A stretch of 64,000 bases of DNA from Novosphingobium resinovorum (GTDB lineage: Bacteria > Pseudomonadota > Alphaproteobacteria > Sphingomonadales > Sphingomonadaceae), in the NCBI RefSeq assembly GCF_027922145.1, contig NZ_BSFC01000002.1, forward strand, positions 217,930 through 281,929. The letters run 5' to 3'. The translations under genes were made by a program, and so were the position numbers. Below the pieces are notes generated by a model. The model did no database searches and was not told where the DNA came from. It saw only the letters and a program-made list of their open reading frames with translations. Shown here one piece after another: positions 9,380 to 17,600 of the stretch. The number at the start of each line of letters is the position of its first letter. Position 1 is the first letter of the stretch.

Positions 9380-10069
9380 TTGCGAATTGACGCCTCGAAA
9401 GCCGTCGGAGCCTATGCTGCAGTGATGACGCTGGCGACGGTGTGGCTCGGCCTCACCGCCGTTTCGGCGCCTGCCACCAAATTCGAAACCATCGACGTCC
9501 AGCGCATCAACGTGCGCGAACCCGACGGCACCTTGCGCATGACGATCTCCGGCAAGGCCCGCATTCCCGGCCTGATCCTTGGCGGGGTCGAGCATCCGCA
9601 CCCGAACCGGCAGGAAGCGGGGATGATCTTCTTCAACGATCAGGGCGACGAGAACGGCGGCCTCGTTTTCGACGGCGGGATGAAGAACGGCGTGCCCACA
9701 AACGGCGGCAGCCTGACCTTCGATCGCTACCACCAGGACCAGACGCTGCAGATGGTGAGCACTGAGGAGGGCAAGGCGCGCCGTGTCGGCGTCATCGTCA
9801 CCGATCGCCCGGACAGGCTGATGGACGTGGCGGCGGGGCGCCGCCTGCGCGACATGGCGCCGGGGCCGGAGCGGGCCCGGCTGCTGGCCGAGGCAGGCTT
9901 CGAATCGGCCCGTCGCATCTGGCTCGGCCGCGATGCGACGGGAGAGGCATCGCTGGTGCTGAGCGATGCCGAAGGCCGCCCGCGACTGACACTGGGCGTG
10001 GGTGCAGACGGGACGCCGGGGGTGAGGCTGCTCGATCCCGCAGGCAACGTCACCCGCGAGATCAAGTGA
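9380..10069 (+). CDS. unrecognised membrane-anchored or secreted protein
   Basis: A 229-residue protein with an N-terminal hydrophobic segment (about 10-30) that could be an uncleaved anchor or signal peptide. A soluble, beta-rich domain follows with repeated short motifs such as REPDGTLRMTISG and SDAEGRPRLTLGVGADGTPGVRLLD. These look like two copies of a small 'D-G/A-R-x-R-L-T/I' strand-turn unit. The TTG start at 9380 is chosen because GGGAG (about 9367-9371) lies at good distance and because it completes the hydrophobic segment; ATG 9425 would truncate it. I do not recognise the family. It lies alone between metW and a convergent lysE-type gene. Confidence 0.75.
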   Translation: MRIDASKAVGAYAAVMTLATVWLGLTAVSAPATKFETIDVQRINVREPDGTLRMTISGKARIPGLILGGVEHPHPNRQEAGMIFFNDQGDENGGLVFDGGMKNGVPTNGGSLTFDRYHQDQTLQMVSTEEGKARRVGVIVTDRPDRLMDVAAGRRLRDMAPGPERARLLAEAGFESARRIWLGRDATGEASLVLSDAEGRPRLTLGVGADGTPGVRLLDPAGNVTREIK

Positions 10070-10072
10070 GCG

Positions 10073-10702
10073 TCAGTGCGGCCGCGCTTTCAGCAGCGCC
10101 AGCCCAAAGCCGATGAAGAACACGCCGGTCACCCGGTTGAACGCCTGCTTGATCGCGGGGCGCGTGAGGTAGCCCGCCAGCGAACGGCCGCCCAGCGCAT
10201 AGGCGCAGTACCACCCGGTTTCGATGACGGCGAACGTGCTGAGCAGGATTGCGAACTGCGGCACTTTGGGCAGCGCGGGGTCGATGAACTGCGGGAAGAA
10301 GGCTGCCGCAAAGAGGATCGCCTTGGGATTGCTGATGGCGATCGTGAAGCCGCCCCGGAACACCGCGAGGCTCGAAGGAGCGGGCGGCAGTTCGCCCTCG
10401 GTGGGGTCGAGCGGTGCCACGGGCGAGCGCCAGGACTTCACCCCGAGGTACACCAGATAGGCCACACCGGCATAGCGCAGCACTTCGAACGAACCCGGGA
10501 GCGCCAGCAGCAGCGTCGTCAGTCCGGCGGCGGAGGAACCCATCAGCAGGAAGATCGCGCAGAGGCACCCCGCCATCGCGATCGTGCTGCGCCGCGCGCC
10601 CATCTCGACGCTGCGCGACAGGACGTGGAGCATGTTCGGCCCCGGCGTACCGGAAACCACGAAGACGGCGGCGACGAAAAGCCACCAGGTATGAAGCGTC
10701 AC
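10073..10702 (-). CDS. LysE/RhtB family amino acid exporter
   Basis: A 209-residue inner-membrane translocator with about six hydrophobic segments. The N-terminal signature SGTPGPNMLHVLSRSVEMGARR (discontinuous essentials: TPGPN, then G-R) and the central FTIAISNPKAILFAAAFFPQFID are typical of the RhtB subgroup of LysE exporters, which export homoserine/threonine-type amino acids. The actual substrate is unknown. It is a single gene, convergent with the unrecognised gene at 9380 (stops 4 bases apart). Confidence 0.92.
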   Translation of the reverse strand: MTLHTWWLFVAAVFVVSGTPGPNMLHVLSRSVEMGARRSTIAMAGCLCAIFLLMGSSAAGLTTLLLALPGSFEVLRYAGVAYLVYLGVKSWRSPVAPLDPTEGELPPAPSSLAVFRGGFTIAISNPKAILFAAAFFPQFIDPALPKVPQFAILLSTFAVIETGWYCAYALGGRSLAGYLTRPAIKQAFNRVTGVFFIGFGLALLKARPH

Positions 10703-11026
10703 GGTGCGCAGGTCCTTGCACGGGATTGAAGAAGGCGCGGCTTATGCCCGAGGTGCGGACAAGGCAACACCAGTGGCACAAGCTGCAAGATAATCGCTGC
10801 CCTTTCGCTTGACCGGAGCCTGCCCGGCTGCGAGGTGCGCCGCCTTCTGCCGGGCGCCTCGCCGCGCCCGCAGCTGACAGACCGGCCAAGGGCGCAGCAT
10901 CGCCCCCTCCATGCCGAGCCGGTCGTCCATCCCGTGGAGACGATTCCCGACCAGGCCGACGGCCGCGTATCCCATTCGTATTCGGGAGGGCGTCCGGCGA
11001 CCGTGACCCGAATCGACGAGTATGAC
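10703..11026. other. intergenic region between divergent lysE-type and thioesterase genes
   Basis: A 324-bp gap holding both divergent promoters. The frame of the thioesterase remains open upstream to 10835, but the extra residues are Arg/Pro-rich and unlike the family, so I do not extend the gene. A purine-rich GGGAGGG at 10984-10990 could serve a GTG start at 11003. I see no repeat, RNA gene or further small gene here. Confidence 0.5.
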
Positions 11027-11779
11027 ATGACCCTGAAGACCACTCCCGCCGCGCACGCGGTGCAGCTTATCGACGCCGTTTTTCCCGGCGACACCAACCA
11101 CCATGGCACCCTGTTCGGCGGCGTCGCGCTGGCGCACATGGACAAGATCGCCTTCCTCGTCGCCGCCCGCCATGCCCGCGCGCCTTTCGTCACCGCGCGG
11201 ACCGAGCGCATCGACTTCGAGAACCCCGGCCGCATCGGTGATCTGATCGAGGCGACCGGCCTGATCACCCGCGTCGGCACCCGATCGGTCGATGTCGAAG
11301 TGGAACTGGTCGCCGAAAACCCGCTCACCGGCGAGCGCCGCCTTTGCACGCGCGGCCTTTTCGTCCTCGTCGCGCCCAAGGGGCCGGATACGAAGCTCCC
11401 GTTCCCGCCGCTGCCCGAGCCCGCGCCTTCGGTGGAGACCGGGCGGCTGCACATGGTCGACATGGTGTTCCCGGCGCAGACCAACCACTACGGCTCGCTG
11501 TTCGGCGGCGACGCGCTCAAGATGATGGGGCGCGCCGCCTTCATCGCATCGAGCCGCCACATGCGCCGCCCGATGATCATGGGCACGTCCGACCGCATCG
11601 ATTTCAAGTCGCCGATCCGCGAGGGCGAGATGATCGAGCTGATCTCCGAGGTCGTCATGGCAGGCCCCGATTCGGTGCTCATCCGCGTCGAACTCTGGGC
11701 CGAGAACCTGATGAACGGCGAACGCCGCCACTCGGCAACCTCGACCTTCACGATGGTCGTGGTGGACCGGGCGGCGTGA
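11027..11779 (+). CDS. acyl-CoA thioesterase with two hotdog domains
   Basis: A 250-residue protein of two tandem hotdog domains, each with the acyl-CoA hydrolase pattern: domain 1 DTNHHGTLFGGVALAHMDK (about 22-40) and domain 2 QTNHYGSLFGGDALKMM (about 153-169). The duplicated RTERIDFENP and TSDRIDFKSP strands confirm internal duplication, as in eukaryotic BFIT/ACOT enzymes and some alphaproteobacterial ones. It would hydrolyse acyl-CoAs to free acids and CoA. ATG 11027 is chosen; GTG 11003 is in frame with an upstream purine-rich site. It is a single gene. Confidence 0.9.
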   Translation: MTLKTTPAAHAVQLIDAVFPGDTNHHGTLFGGVALAHMDKIAFLVAARHARAPFVTARTERIDFENPGRIGDLIEATGLITRVGTRSVDVEVELVAENPLTGERRLCTRGLFVLVAPKGPDTKLPFPPLPEPAPSVETGRLHMVDMVFPAQTNHYGSLFGGDALKMMGRAAFIASSRHMRRPMIMGTSDRIDFKSPIREGEMIELISEVVMAGPDSVLIRVELWAENLMNGERRHSATSTFTMVVVDRAA

Positions 11780-11807
11780 TCACCCTCTTCGACATGCTTC
11801 CAATTTT

Positions 11808-11894
11808 CGTCATCCCCGCGAAGGCGGGGACCCAACTGATGCCCGTGCAACATGAAGCATCGGGAGATGGGTTCCCGCCTTCGCGGGGATGACG
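11808..11894. repeat. palindromic repeat, family B, copy 1 (87 bp)
   Basis: The element begins CGTCATCCCCGCGAAGGCGG and ends with the near-complement, forming a long stem over a core of about 45 bp. The core reads CTGATGCC(C/G)GTGCAAC. The copy at 13195 carries the same core in the opposite orientation with identical total length (87 bp). It sits between the thioesterase and the convergent VOC gene. Confidence 0.85.
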
Positions 11895-11920
11895 GCGGCA
11901 TAGTCGCAGGCGATCACACT

Positions 11921-12307
11921 TCAGCCCATGCTCAGCCCGGAATAGACGCCGAGCTTGTTGCCGTCGGGGTCGCGCAGGTAGGCCCCGAAGGCGCCGCGCG
12001 CCTGCGGCTTGGCCTCGGGGGCGCCTTCGTCGGTGCCGCCGTTGGCCAGGCCCGCCGCGTGCCAAGTCCTGACCGCATCCTGATCCGGCGCGTCGAACAG
12101 GATCGTGCCGCCATTGCCGTGCGTGCACGCCTCGCCGTCGCGCGCCGGGCCGAGCAGGAAGCGCACGCCGCCAAGGTCCCACATTACGATCGGGTACTGA
12201 TCGGGCGTCGAGCAGGGTGCGAGGCCCAGCGCACCGAAGGTCGCGTCATAGAACGCGCGGGTTCTGGCAAGGTCGTTCGACCCGAGGCGGATTGACTTGA
12301 GCAGCAC
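11921..12307 (-). CDS. VOC (glyoxalase/bleomycin resistance) family protein
   Basis: A 128-residue single-module VOC-fold protein. The start KSIRLGSNDLARTRAFYDATFGALG and end LRDPDGNKLGVYSG (short landmarks: RAFYDATFG, DPDGNK) match VOC proteins. Candidate metal ligands occur but no specific enzyme subfamily is evident. The GTG start at 12307 is supported by a purine-rich GGGAGAGGAAA just upstream. It is divergent from the GST gene. Function could range from small-molecule lyase to binding protein. Confidence 0.88.
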   Translation of the reverse strand: MLLKSIRLGSNDLARTRAFYDATFGALGLAPCSTPDQYPIVMWDLGGVRFLLGPARDGEACTHGNGGTILFDAPDQDAVRTWHAAGLANGGTDEGAPEAKPQARGAFGAYLRDPDGNKLGVYSGLSMG

Positions 12308-12482
12308 GGTTTCCTCTCCCTTTCCCGTTTGCGGAGAGAGTGTCGGCGCGCACGGCAGGGGTCAACGAGCGGAGGCGCAGGGGCGCGAGATATCGCGCAA
12401 CGGATGGAGCGCGGACTTATCCACCTGATTCCCGCCTCCGTGAAATGGACGGGGCCGTGCCCTTTCGGCATTCCGGATCGCC

Positions 12483-13154
12483 ATGTGGCACATCTATCAG
12501 TTCCCGCTCTGCCCCTTCAGTCGCAAGGTCCGGCTGCTCATGGCAGAAAAGGGCATCGCGTACGAACTCCAGACCGCGCGACCGTGGGAAGGCGAGGATC
12601 GCCTCTTCGCGATGAACCCGGCCGGACGCACGCCGGTGATCCGTGAAACCGACAAGGGCCTCGTGCTGTCGGACAGTCGCGCGATCTGCGAATACTTCGA
12701 GGAGACGGTGGATCGCTATCCGCTGATCAGCGGCACCCCCCAGCAGCGGGCCGAGATCCGCCGCCTGATCGCGATGTTCGACGAGAACTTCTACAACGAC
12801 GTTTCCGGCCCGCTGCTGCTGGAGCGGATGAAGAAGCGCCTCGTGTTCCGCCAGGCGCCCGATGCCAAGGCGTTGCGCGAATCGATGAAGCTGGCGCACG
12901 ACTACATCGACTACATCGACTACCTGATCGACAACCGGCCCTGGCTTGCCGGCGCGACGATGACGCTGGCGGACCTCGCGGCGGCGGCGCAGCTGTCGGT
13001 GGCGGACTATCTCGGCGGCCTCGACTGGTCGAGCCACGAGCAGGCGCGCGGCTGGTATCTGGTGATGAAGTCGCGGCCCTCGTTCCGGCCGCTGCTGTCG
13101 GAGCGCATGGAAGTGATCCAGCCGCCCAGCCACTACGCTGAAGTGGACGCCTGA
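12483..13154 (+). CDS. glutathione S-transferase family protein
   Basis: A 223-residue cytosolic GST-like protein. The thioredoxin-fold N-terminal domain starts with the strand IYQFPLCPFSRKVRLLMAEK, in which Cys10/Ser13 are candidate active-site residues. The cis-Pro turn is GRTPVI (about 47-52) and the SDSRAICEYFEE helix follows. The C-terminal helical domain contains LAGATMTLADLAAAAQL, the conserved N-capping/hydrophobic-staple region. Substrate is unknown; detoxification and ring-cleavage roles are both known in sphingomonads. Confidence 0.9.
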   Translation: MWHIYQFPLCPFSRKVRLLMAEKGIAYELQTARPWEGEDRLFAMNPAGRTPVIRETDKGLVLSDSRAICEYFEETVDRYPLISGTPQQRAEIRRLIAMFDENFYNDVSGPLLLERMKKRLVFRQAPDAKALRESMKLAHDYIDYIDYLIDNRPWLAGATMTLADLAAAAQLSVADYLGGLDWSSHEQARGWYLVMKSRPSFRPLLSERMEVIQPPSHYAEVDA

Positions 13155-13194
13155 GCGGAACTGCCACGCAGACGATTGCCTTCAATTCCACCGC

Positions 13195-13281
13195 CGTCAT
13201 TCCCGCGAAGGCGGGAACCCATTTCCTGACTGAGCCTGTTGCACCGGCATCAGATGGGTCCCCGCCTTCGCGGGGATGACG
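13195..13281. repeat. palindromic repeat, family B, copy 2 (87 bp)
   Basis: The arms begin CGTCATTCCCGCGAAGGCGG and end CGGGGATGACG. The 45-bp core matches that of the 11808 copy only after reverse complementing, so the two copies are inverted relative to each other about 1.4 kb apart. It lies just 3' of both the GST gene and the convergent nucleotidase gene. Confidence 0.85.
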
Positions 13282-13287
13282 ATGAGG

Positions 13288-15048
13288 TTACTTGTCGAGG
13301 CGAACGGTGCGCTCTTCCTTGGGCACCTGACGCACCGGCACGGCGGCGAGCCACTGCTGGAACGCCTCGTTGTCGATCATGCCGCGCGTGATCTCGGTGC
13401 CCTGCTTGAAGGTCGCGAAGCCGTCGCCGCCTTCGGCGAGGAAGTTGACCACGGTGACGCGGTACTTCGCGGCAGGGGCGAGCGGCTTGCCGTTCAGCGT
13501 CAGCGACACCACGCGGCTGCCCGAGGGACGGCGCATGTCGTACGAGAACTTCAGGCCGGCCGAGGGCGCCAGCGCCTGCTTGTCGCCCGCGTCGTCGAGC
13601 CCGTCCTCGATCACCGCGCGGACCTGCGCGCCGGTCAGCGTCATCGTCACCAGTTCATTGTTGAAGGGCTGCGTCGCGTAGACCTGCCCGAAAGTGACGG
13701 TGCCGTCCGGCGCCGGGTCGATCGGGGCGCGGATGCCGAAGGGGTTGGTGAAGGCGATCTGCGCGCCCGCAGCCCGGGTGCCCGCGAGCTGCGAATCGGC
13801 AACCAGGTTGCCGAGGTCGCCGCCGCTGGCGCTCTCGCTGCTGCCCTTCGCCGCCGGGCCTGACATCTTGCCGACGGGGCGCTGGATCAGCCCTGCCGCA
13901 TCCTTCACGTAGCCCGCGACATAATCGGCCACGTCCGCACGCGGCTGGAACTGCGGGTAGGCGGTGGTATTCGGCACGTCGCCCCGGCCGCTGGTGTAGC
14001 CCGGCGACTGGACGATCACGTTGCGGGCCTTCTTGGCGATGACCTTGTGGCTGGCGGGGTCGATGGTGAGGGTGATGTCGGTCACCAGCTTGCCGTAGAC
14101 GCCCGCGCTGGTCAGCAGGATCGGCGAGCCGTCGCCCGACTGGCCGTACTGGCACACGTACTGCCAGTGCGTGTGCCCCGAGACGACGAGATCGACGCCG
14201 GGGTTCAGCTTGTCGAGGATCGGCTGGATGTCGCCCGCGAAGCCCTCGCACGAATTGGGGTCCTTGGCAGCCGTCTTGCCGCCCTGGTGGATCAGCACGA
14301 CGACGGCGTCGGCGCCCTCGGCCTTGAGCACGGGAATCGCCTTGTTGATCGCCTCGGCCTCGTCACCGAAGGTCAGTCCCTTGACCATGTCGGGCTGGAC
14401 GAGCGTGGGGATCGACTTGAGCGAAAGGCCGACGAAGCCGATGGTCACTTTGCTCGCGCCCTCACCGAAGGTCTTCAGGCCGGTGGCGGGGAACAGCGTC
14501 GTGCCGTCGTCCCTGTAGGTCGCGGCGGAGAGATACTTGTAGCTGGCGCCCTTGAACTGCTCGAGCTGGCAGGGCTGCAGGCGCGTGTTCTTCTCGCAGC
14601 CGCCGTTCTGGAGGCGCTGGAGTTCCTTCCAGCCGCGGTCGAACTCGTGATTGCCGACCGCGTTGAACTCCAGCCCGATACGGTTCATCACGCCGACCGC
14701 CGGTTCGTCGAGGTGGAGCGAGGAGGCCAGCTGCGAGGCGCTGGTGAGGTCGCCCGCCGCGACGACGACGTTGTTCGGGTGTTCGGCCTTGAGCGAATCG
14801 ACCGCCGATGCCAGCCACGCGCCGCCGCCTGCGGGCACGTTAACCGTCTTGCCATCAGGGCCGGGGGCCTCGACCGAGGCCTTGGGCGGTTCGAGCGCGC
14901 CGTGGAAGTCGTTGATGGCGATGATGCCCACTTCCACCGGGGTGGTCGCCGTGACGGGCGCTCCCGGGCGGGTTGCCTGCGGTGCAGCGCAGGCAGCGGT
15001 GAAAGCGAGAGCGAGGAGCGGCAGAGCGCGTAGACGGGGGGAAGTCAT
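13288..15048 (-). CDS. bifunctional metallophosphatase/5'-nucleotidase lipoprotein
   Basis: A 586-residue secreted nucleotidase of the UshA/5'-NT family. The N-terminal signal peptide ends in a lipobox-like AACA, so a lipoprotein is likely. Metallophosphatase motifs are INDFHGALE (metal site), GDLTSASQ, AVGNHEFDRGW and VVSGHTHWQYV. A C-terminal 5'-nucleotidase domain follows (about 380-586) with GDLGNLVADSQL, TNPFGIRAP and FLAEGGDGFATF. It would dephosphorylate nucleotides or nucleotide sugars in the periplasm to salvage phosphate and nucleosides. It is a single gene. Confidence 0.93.
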   Translation of the reverse strand: MTSPRLRALPLLALAFTAACAAPQATRPGAPVTATTPVEVGIIAINDFHGALEPPKASVEAPGPDGKTVNVPAGGGAWLASAVDSLKAEHPNNVVVAAGDLTSASQLASSLHLDEPAVGVMNRIGLEFNAVGNHEFDRGWKELQRLQNGGCEKNTRLQPCQLEQFKGASYKYLSAATYRDDGTTLFPATGLKTFGEGASKVTIGFVGLSLKSIPTLVQPDMVKGLTFGDEAEAINKAIPVLKAEGADAVVVLIHQGGKTAAKDPNSCEGFAGDIQPILDKLNPGVDLVVSGHTHWQYVCQYGQSGDGSPILLTSAGVYGKLVTDITLTIDPASHKVIAKKARNVIVQSPGYTSGRGDVPNTTAYPQFQPRADVADYVAGYVKDAAGLIQRPVGKMSGPAAKGSSESASGGDLGNLVADSQLAGTRAAGAQIAFTNPFGIRAPIDPAPDGTVTFGQVYATQPFNNELVTMTLTGAQVRAVIEDGLDDAGDKQALAPSAGLKFSYDMRRPSGSRVVSLTLNGKPLAPAAKYRVTVVNFLAEGGDGFATFKQGTEITRGMIDNEAFQQWLAAVPVRQVPKEERTVRLDK

Positions 15049-15116
15049 GACCCGGCTCTATCGCACTGCAATATGACGGGCCAAGGGCCAATTTCGCTGA
15101 TGGCCTGTGCGAATTG

Positions 15117-15518
15117 TCAGCGCACCTGATCCTCCAGCGCATGCATGGCGTCGTCGGACAGGCCGAAATGGTGGCCTACCTCGTGGATCACCACATGCGC
15201 GACGAGGTCTTCCAGATCCACCTCGGTCTCGCACCATTCGGCGAGAAGGGGCTGGCGATAGAGCGTGATGCGCGGCGGGAATTCGCCCGAGATCCACACC
15301 GAATCGGTGTCCATCGACCGGCCGTGATAGAGTCCGGTCAGTTCCCAGGCATCCTCGATGCCCATGGCGCCCAGCGTTTCCTCGTCCGCGAATTCCTCGA
15401 TGTGGACGGTGATCCCGTCGAGGTGTTGCGCGAAGGGCGCAGGAATCCGCGCGAAGGCGGCGTGGGCGAGGCGCTCGAACTCGGCGGCGGAGGGGGGAGG
15501 GCCGAATGTGCGGGTCAT
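15117..15518 (-). CDS. small zincin-like metallopeptidase family protein
   Basis: A 133-residue protein with the zincin motif HEVGHHFGLSD (HExxH plus downstream Asp) near its C-terminus, typical of the DUF1025/'metallopeptidase family protein' group found across alphaproteobacteria and actinobacteria. ATG 15518 (MTRTFG) is chosen; the frame stays open upstream to 15644 only because it reads through a tandem repeat. No signal peptide is seen. The physiological substrate is unknown. Confidence 0.88.
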   Translation of the reverse strand: MTRTFGPPPSAAEFERLAHAAFARIPAPFAQHLDGITVHIEEFADEETLGAMGIEDAWELTGLYHGRSMDTDSVWISGEFPPRITLYRQPLLAEWCETEVDLEDLVAHVVIHEVGHHFGLSDDAMHALEDQVR

Positions 15519-15530
15519 GGGTGGAGGTAT

Positions 15531-15714
15531 GCCCACCCCCGGCCCCTCCCGCAAGCGGGAGGGGAGCAACACAGGATCGCCCTCCCGCAGGCGGGAGGGG
15601 AGCAACACAGGATCGCCCTCCCGCAGGCGGGAGGGGAGCAACACAGGATCGCCCTCCCGCAGGCGGGAGGGCCGGCAGGCTTGGCGGTTTACCGCCTAGC
15701 CGAACGGGGTGGGC
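15531..15714. repeat. composite palindromic repeat, family E, with internal 36-bp tandem amplification
   Basis: The element starts GCCCACCCCC and ends GGGGTGGGC. Inside, a hairpin CCCTCCCGC(A)(A/G)GCGGGAGGG recurs four times: once at 15543-15564 and once in each of three head-to-tail 36-bp units at 15565-15600, 15601-15636 and 15637-15672. The units differ only at the last base of the third. A related element in the opposite orientation at 48684-48794 has two hairpins and no 36-bp tandem. The array separates the zincin gene from divergent nagZ and so lies in both promoter regions. Confidence 0.9.
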
Positions 15715-15784
15715 ATCACACCATCCACACCCGCATCGTCCCCCATTCTTGCGAAACCGCCGCCATTCTGCGACCAAAACACGC

Positions 15785-16795
15785 ATGGTTCCGGCAATCT
15801 TCGGCCTCTCCGGCCTGACCCTCGGCGACGACGAACGCGCCTTCTTCCGCGACGCCGATCCGGCGGGCTACATCCTGTTCGGCCGCAACGTCGAAAGCCG
15901 TGCGCAAGTCCGCGCCTTGACCGACGAACTGCGCTCCATCCACGGGCGCGAGCATCTGTTCGTCTGCATCGACCAGGAAGGCGGCCGCGTCGCCCGAATG
16001 AAGCCGCCGACCTGGAGCGCCTATCCGCCCGGCGAGGCGTTCGACCGGCTCTACGACCTTGCCCCCGCCAGCGCCATCGAGGCGGCGCGGGTGAACGCGC
16101 AGGCGCTCGGCCTTGACCTTGCCGAAGTCGGCGTCAGCGTGGACTGCCACCCCTCGCTCGACGTGCGCCAGCCGGGCGCGCACGACGTTATCGGCGACCG
16201 CGCGCTGGGTGCCGAGCCGATGCGGGTGGCGGCGCTGGGCCGCGCGATCCTCGACGGCTTCGCGCGCTCGGGCGTCGCGGGCTGCATCAAGCACATCCCC
16301 GGCCACGGCCGCGCGATGGCGGACAGCCACAAGGAATTGCCCACCGTCACTGCCTCCGCCGAGGAACTGGAACTCGACCTCGCCCCGTTCCGCGCGCTGG
16401 CCAAGGCGCCGATCGGGATGACCGCACACGTGCGCTACACCGCGTGGGATGCCGAGAACCCTGGCACCCTCTCGCCTTTCGTGATCGGCGAGATCATCCG
16501 CAAGACCATCGGTTTTTCGGGTCTGCTGCTGACCGACGATCTCGATATGCAGGCCCTTTCCGGCAGCGTGCCGGAACTGGCGGCGCAGGCGATCGCGGCG
16601 GGCTGCGACATCGCGCTCAACTGCTGGGCGAAGATGGACGACATGGTCGGCATCGCCAAGGCCCTGCCGGTCATGGCCGAGGAAACCGCCGCCCGTCTCG
16701 ACCATGCGCTGGCCGGAACCGGCCCCGCGACAGCGGCCGATCACGCCGAACTGCTGGCGAAGCGCGACGCCCTGCTGGCGCTGCGGGCGGCCTGA
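15785..16795 (+). CDS. nagZ: beta-N-acetylhexosaminidase (GH3)
   Basis: A 336-residue cytoplasmic GH3 enzyme that removes N-acetylglucosamine from anhydromuropeptides in peptidoglycan recycling. Motifs: LFGRNVES, CIDQEGGRVARM, the catalytic loop KHIPGHGRAMADSH (with the Asp/His dyad of NagZ) and the nucleophile region LLTDDLDMQAL. ATG 15785 gives the normal family length. It is the first gene of the nagZ-scpA-scpB-tatABC run, with one base between its stop and the scpA start codon. Confidence 0.95.
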   Translation: MVPAIFGLSGLTLGDDERAFFRDADPAGYILFGRNVESRAQVRALTDELRSIHGREHLFVCIDQEGGRVARMKPPTWSAYPPGEAFDRLYDLAPASAIEAARVNAQALGLDLAEVGVSVDCHPSLDVRQPGAHDVIGDRALGAEPMRVAALGRAILDGFARSGVAGCIKHIPGHGRAMADSHKELPTVTASAEELELDLAPFRALAKAPIGMTAHVRYTAWDAENPGTLSPFVIGEIIRKTIGFSGLLLTDDLDMQALSGSVPELAAQAIAAGCDIALNCWAKMDDMVGIAKALPVMAEETAARLDHALAGTGPATAADHAELLAKRDALLALRAA

Positions 16796-16796
16796 C

Positions 16797-17600
16797 GTGG
16801 CCAGTAATCCCGGCCTCTTCGACGACTGGGACGGCGAGGACCGCCAGGGCGCTCAGGCCGACAAGCTGTACCTCGAGATCGACGGCTGGGAAGGGCCGCT
16901 CGATCTGCTGCTCGACCTCGCGCGGCGGCAGAAGGTCGATCTGCTGCGCATCTCGATCCTCGAACTGGTCGACGCTTACCTGACCTATATCGAGGAGGCC
17001 GAGGCGCTGCGGCTGGAACTGGCGGCCGATTACCTCGTGATGGCGGCGTGGCTGGCTTACCTGAAGTCCGCGCTGCTGCTGCCGCGCGACGAGCAGGAGG
17101 ACCCGAGCCCCGAGGAAATGGCCCTGCGCCTGCAGATGCGCCTGCAGCGCTTGGGTGCGATGCGCGAGGCTGCGGCGCGGCTGATGGGACGCGACCGGCT
17201 GGGGCGCGATGTGTTCGAACGGGGTGCTCCCGAGGGATTGCGCGTCGATCGCAAGTCGCGCTGGCAGGTCGAGTGGTTCGACCTCGTAAGGGCTTATGGC
17301 GACGTGAAAATCCGTTCGCAGCCGGTAGTGCACATGGTGCGCGAGCGGATGGTGATGACGCTCGACACCGCGATCGCCCGGGTCGCCTCGATGCTCGGCG
17401 TGGCGATCGACTGGATGGAACTGCGCGACTTCCTTCCGGCAGCGCATGGCAGCTGGGAAAGCCCGCAATTGCGCCGTTCCGCGCTGGCTTCGAGCTTCGT
17501 CGCGGCGCTCGAACTGGCCCGTACCGGCAAGGCCGAACTGGCGCAGGACGAGACGTATGGCCCCCTGCGCCTAAGGGCACTCAAAGGCACCCAAACGTGA
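16797..17600 (+). CDS. scpA: segregation and condensation protein A
   Basis: A 267-residue kleisin that bridges Smc heads and binds ScpB in chromosome condensation. The N-terminal kleisin domain contains GWEGPLDLLLDLARRQKVDLLRIS (key part: GPLDLLL) and the helix ADYLVMAAWLAYLKSALLLP. The GTG start at 16797, one base after the nagZ stop, matches the family N-terminus; the frame upstream overlaps nagZ. It is followed by scpB with a GTGA overlap. Confidence 0.95.
   Translation: MASNPGLFDDWDGEDRQGAQADKLYLEIDGWEGPLDLLLDLARRQKVDLLRISILELVDAYLTYIEEAEALRLELAADYLVMAAWLAYLKSALLLPRDEQEDPSPEEMALRLQMRLQRLGAMREAAARLMGRDRLGRDVFERGAPEGLRVDRKSRWQVEWFDLVRAYGDVKIRSQPVVHMVRERMVMTLDTAIARVASMLGVAIDWMELRDFLPAAHGSWESPQLRRSALASSFVAALELARTGKAELAQDETYGPLRLRALKGTQT

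Noticed and set aside
13276..13863. A plus-strand open frame antisense to the nucleotidase 3' end
   Set aside because: It starts in a repeat and lies fully antisense to the nucleotidase domain, with no recognisable motif.
15565..15672. Three 36-bp tandem repeats considered as a CRISPR array
   Set aside because: The units are contiguous with no unique spacers and contain a palindrome of a dispersed repeat family; no cas genes are near.
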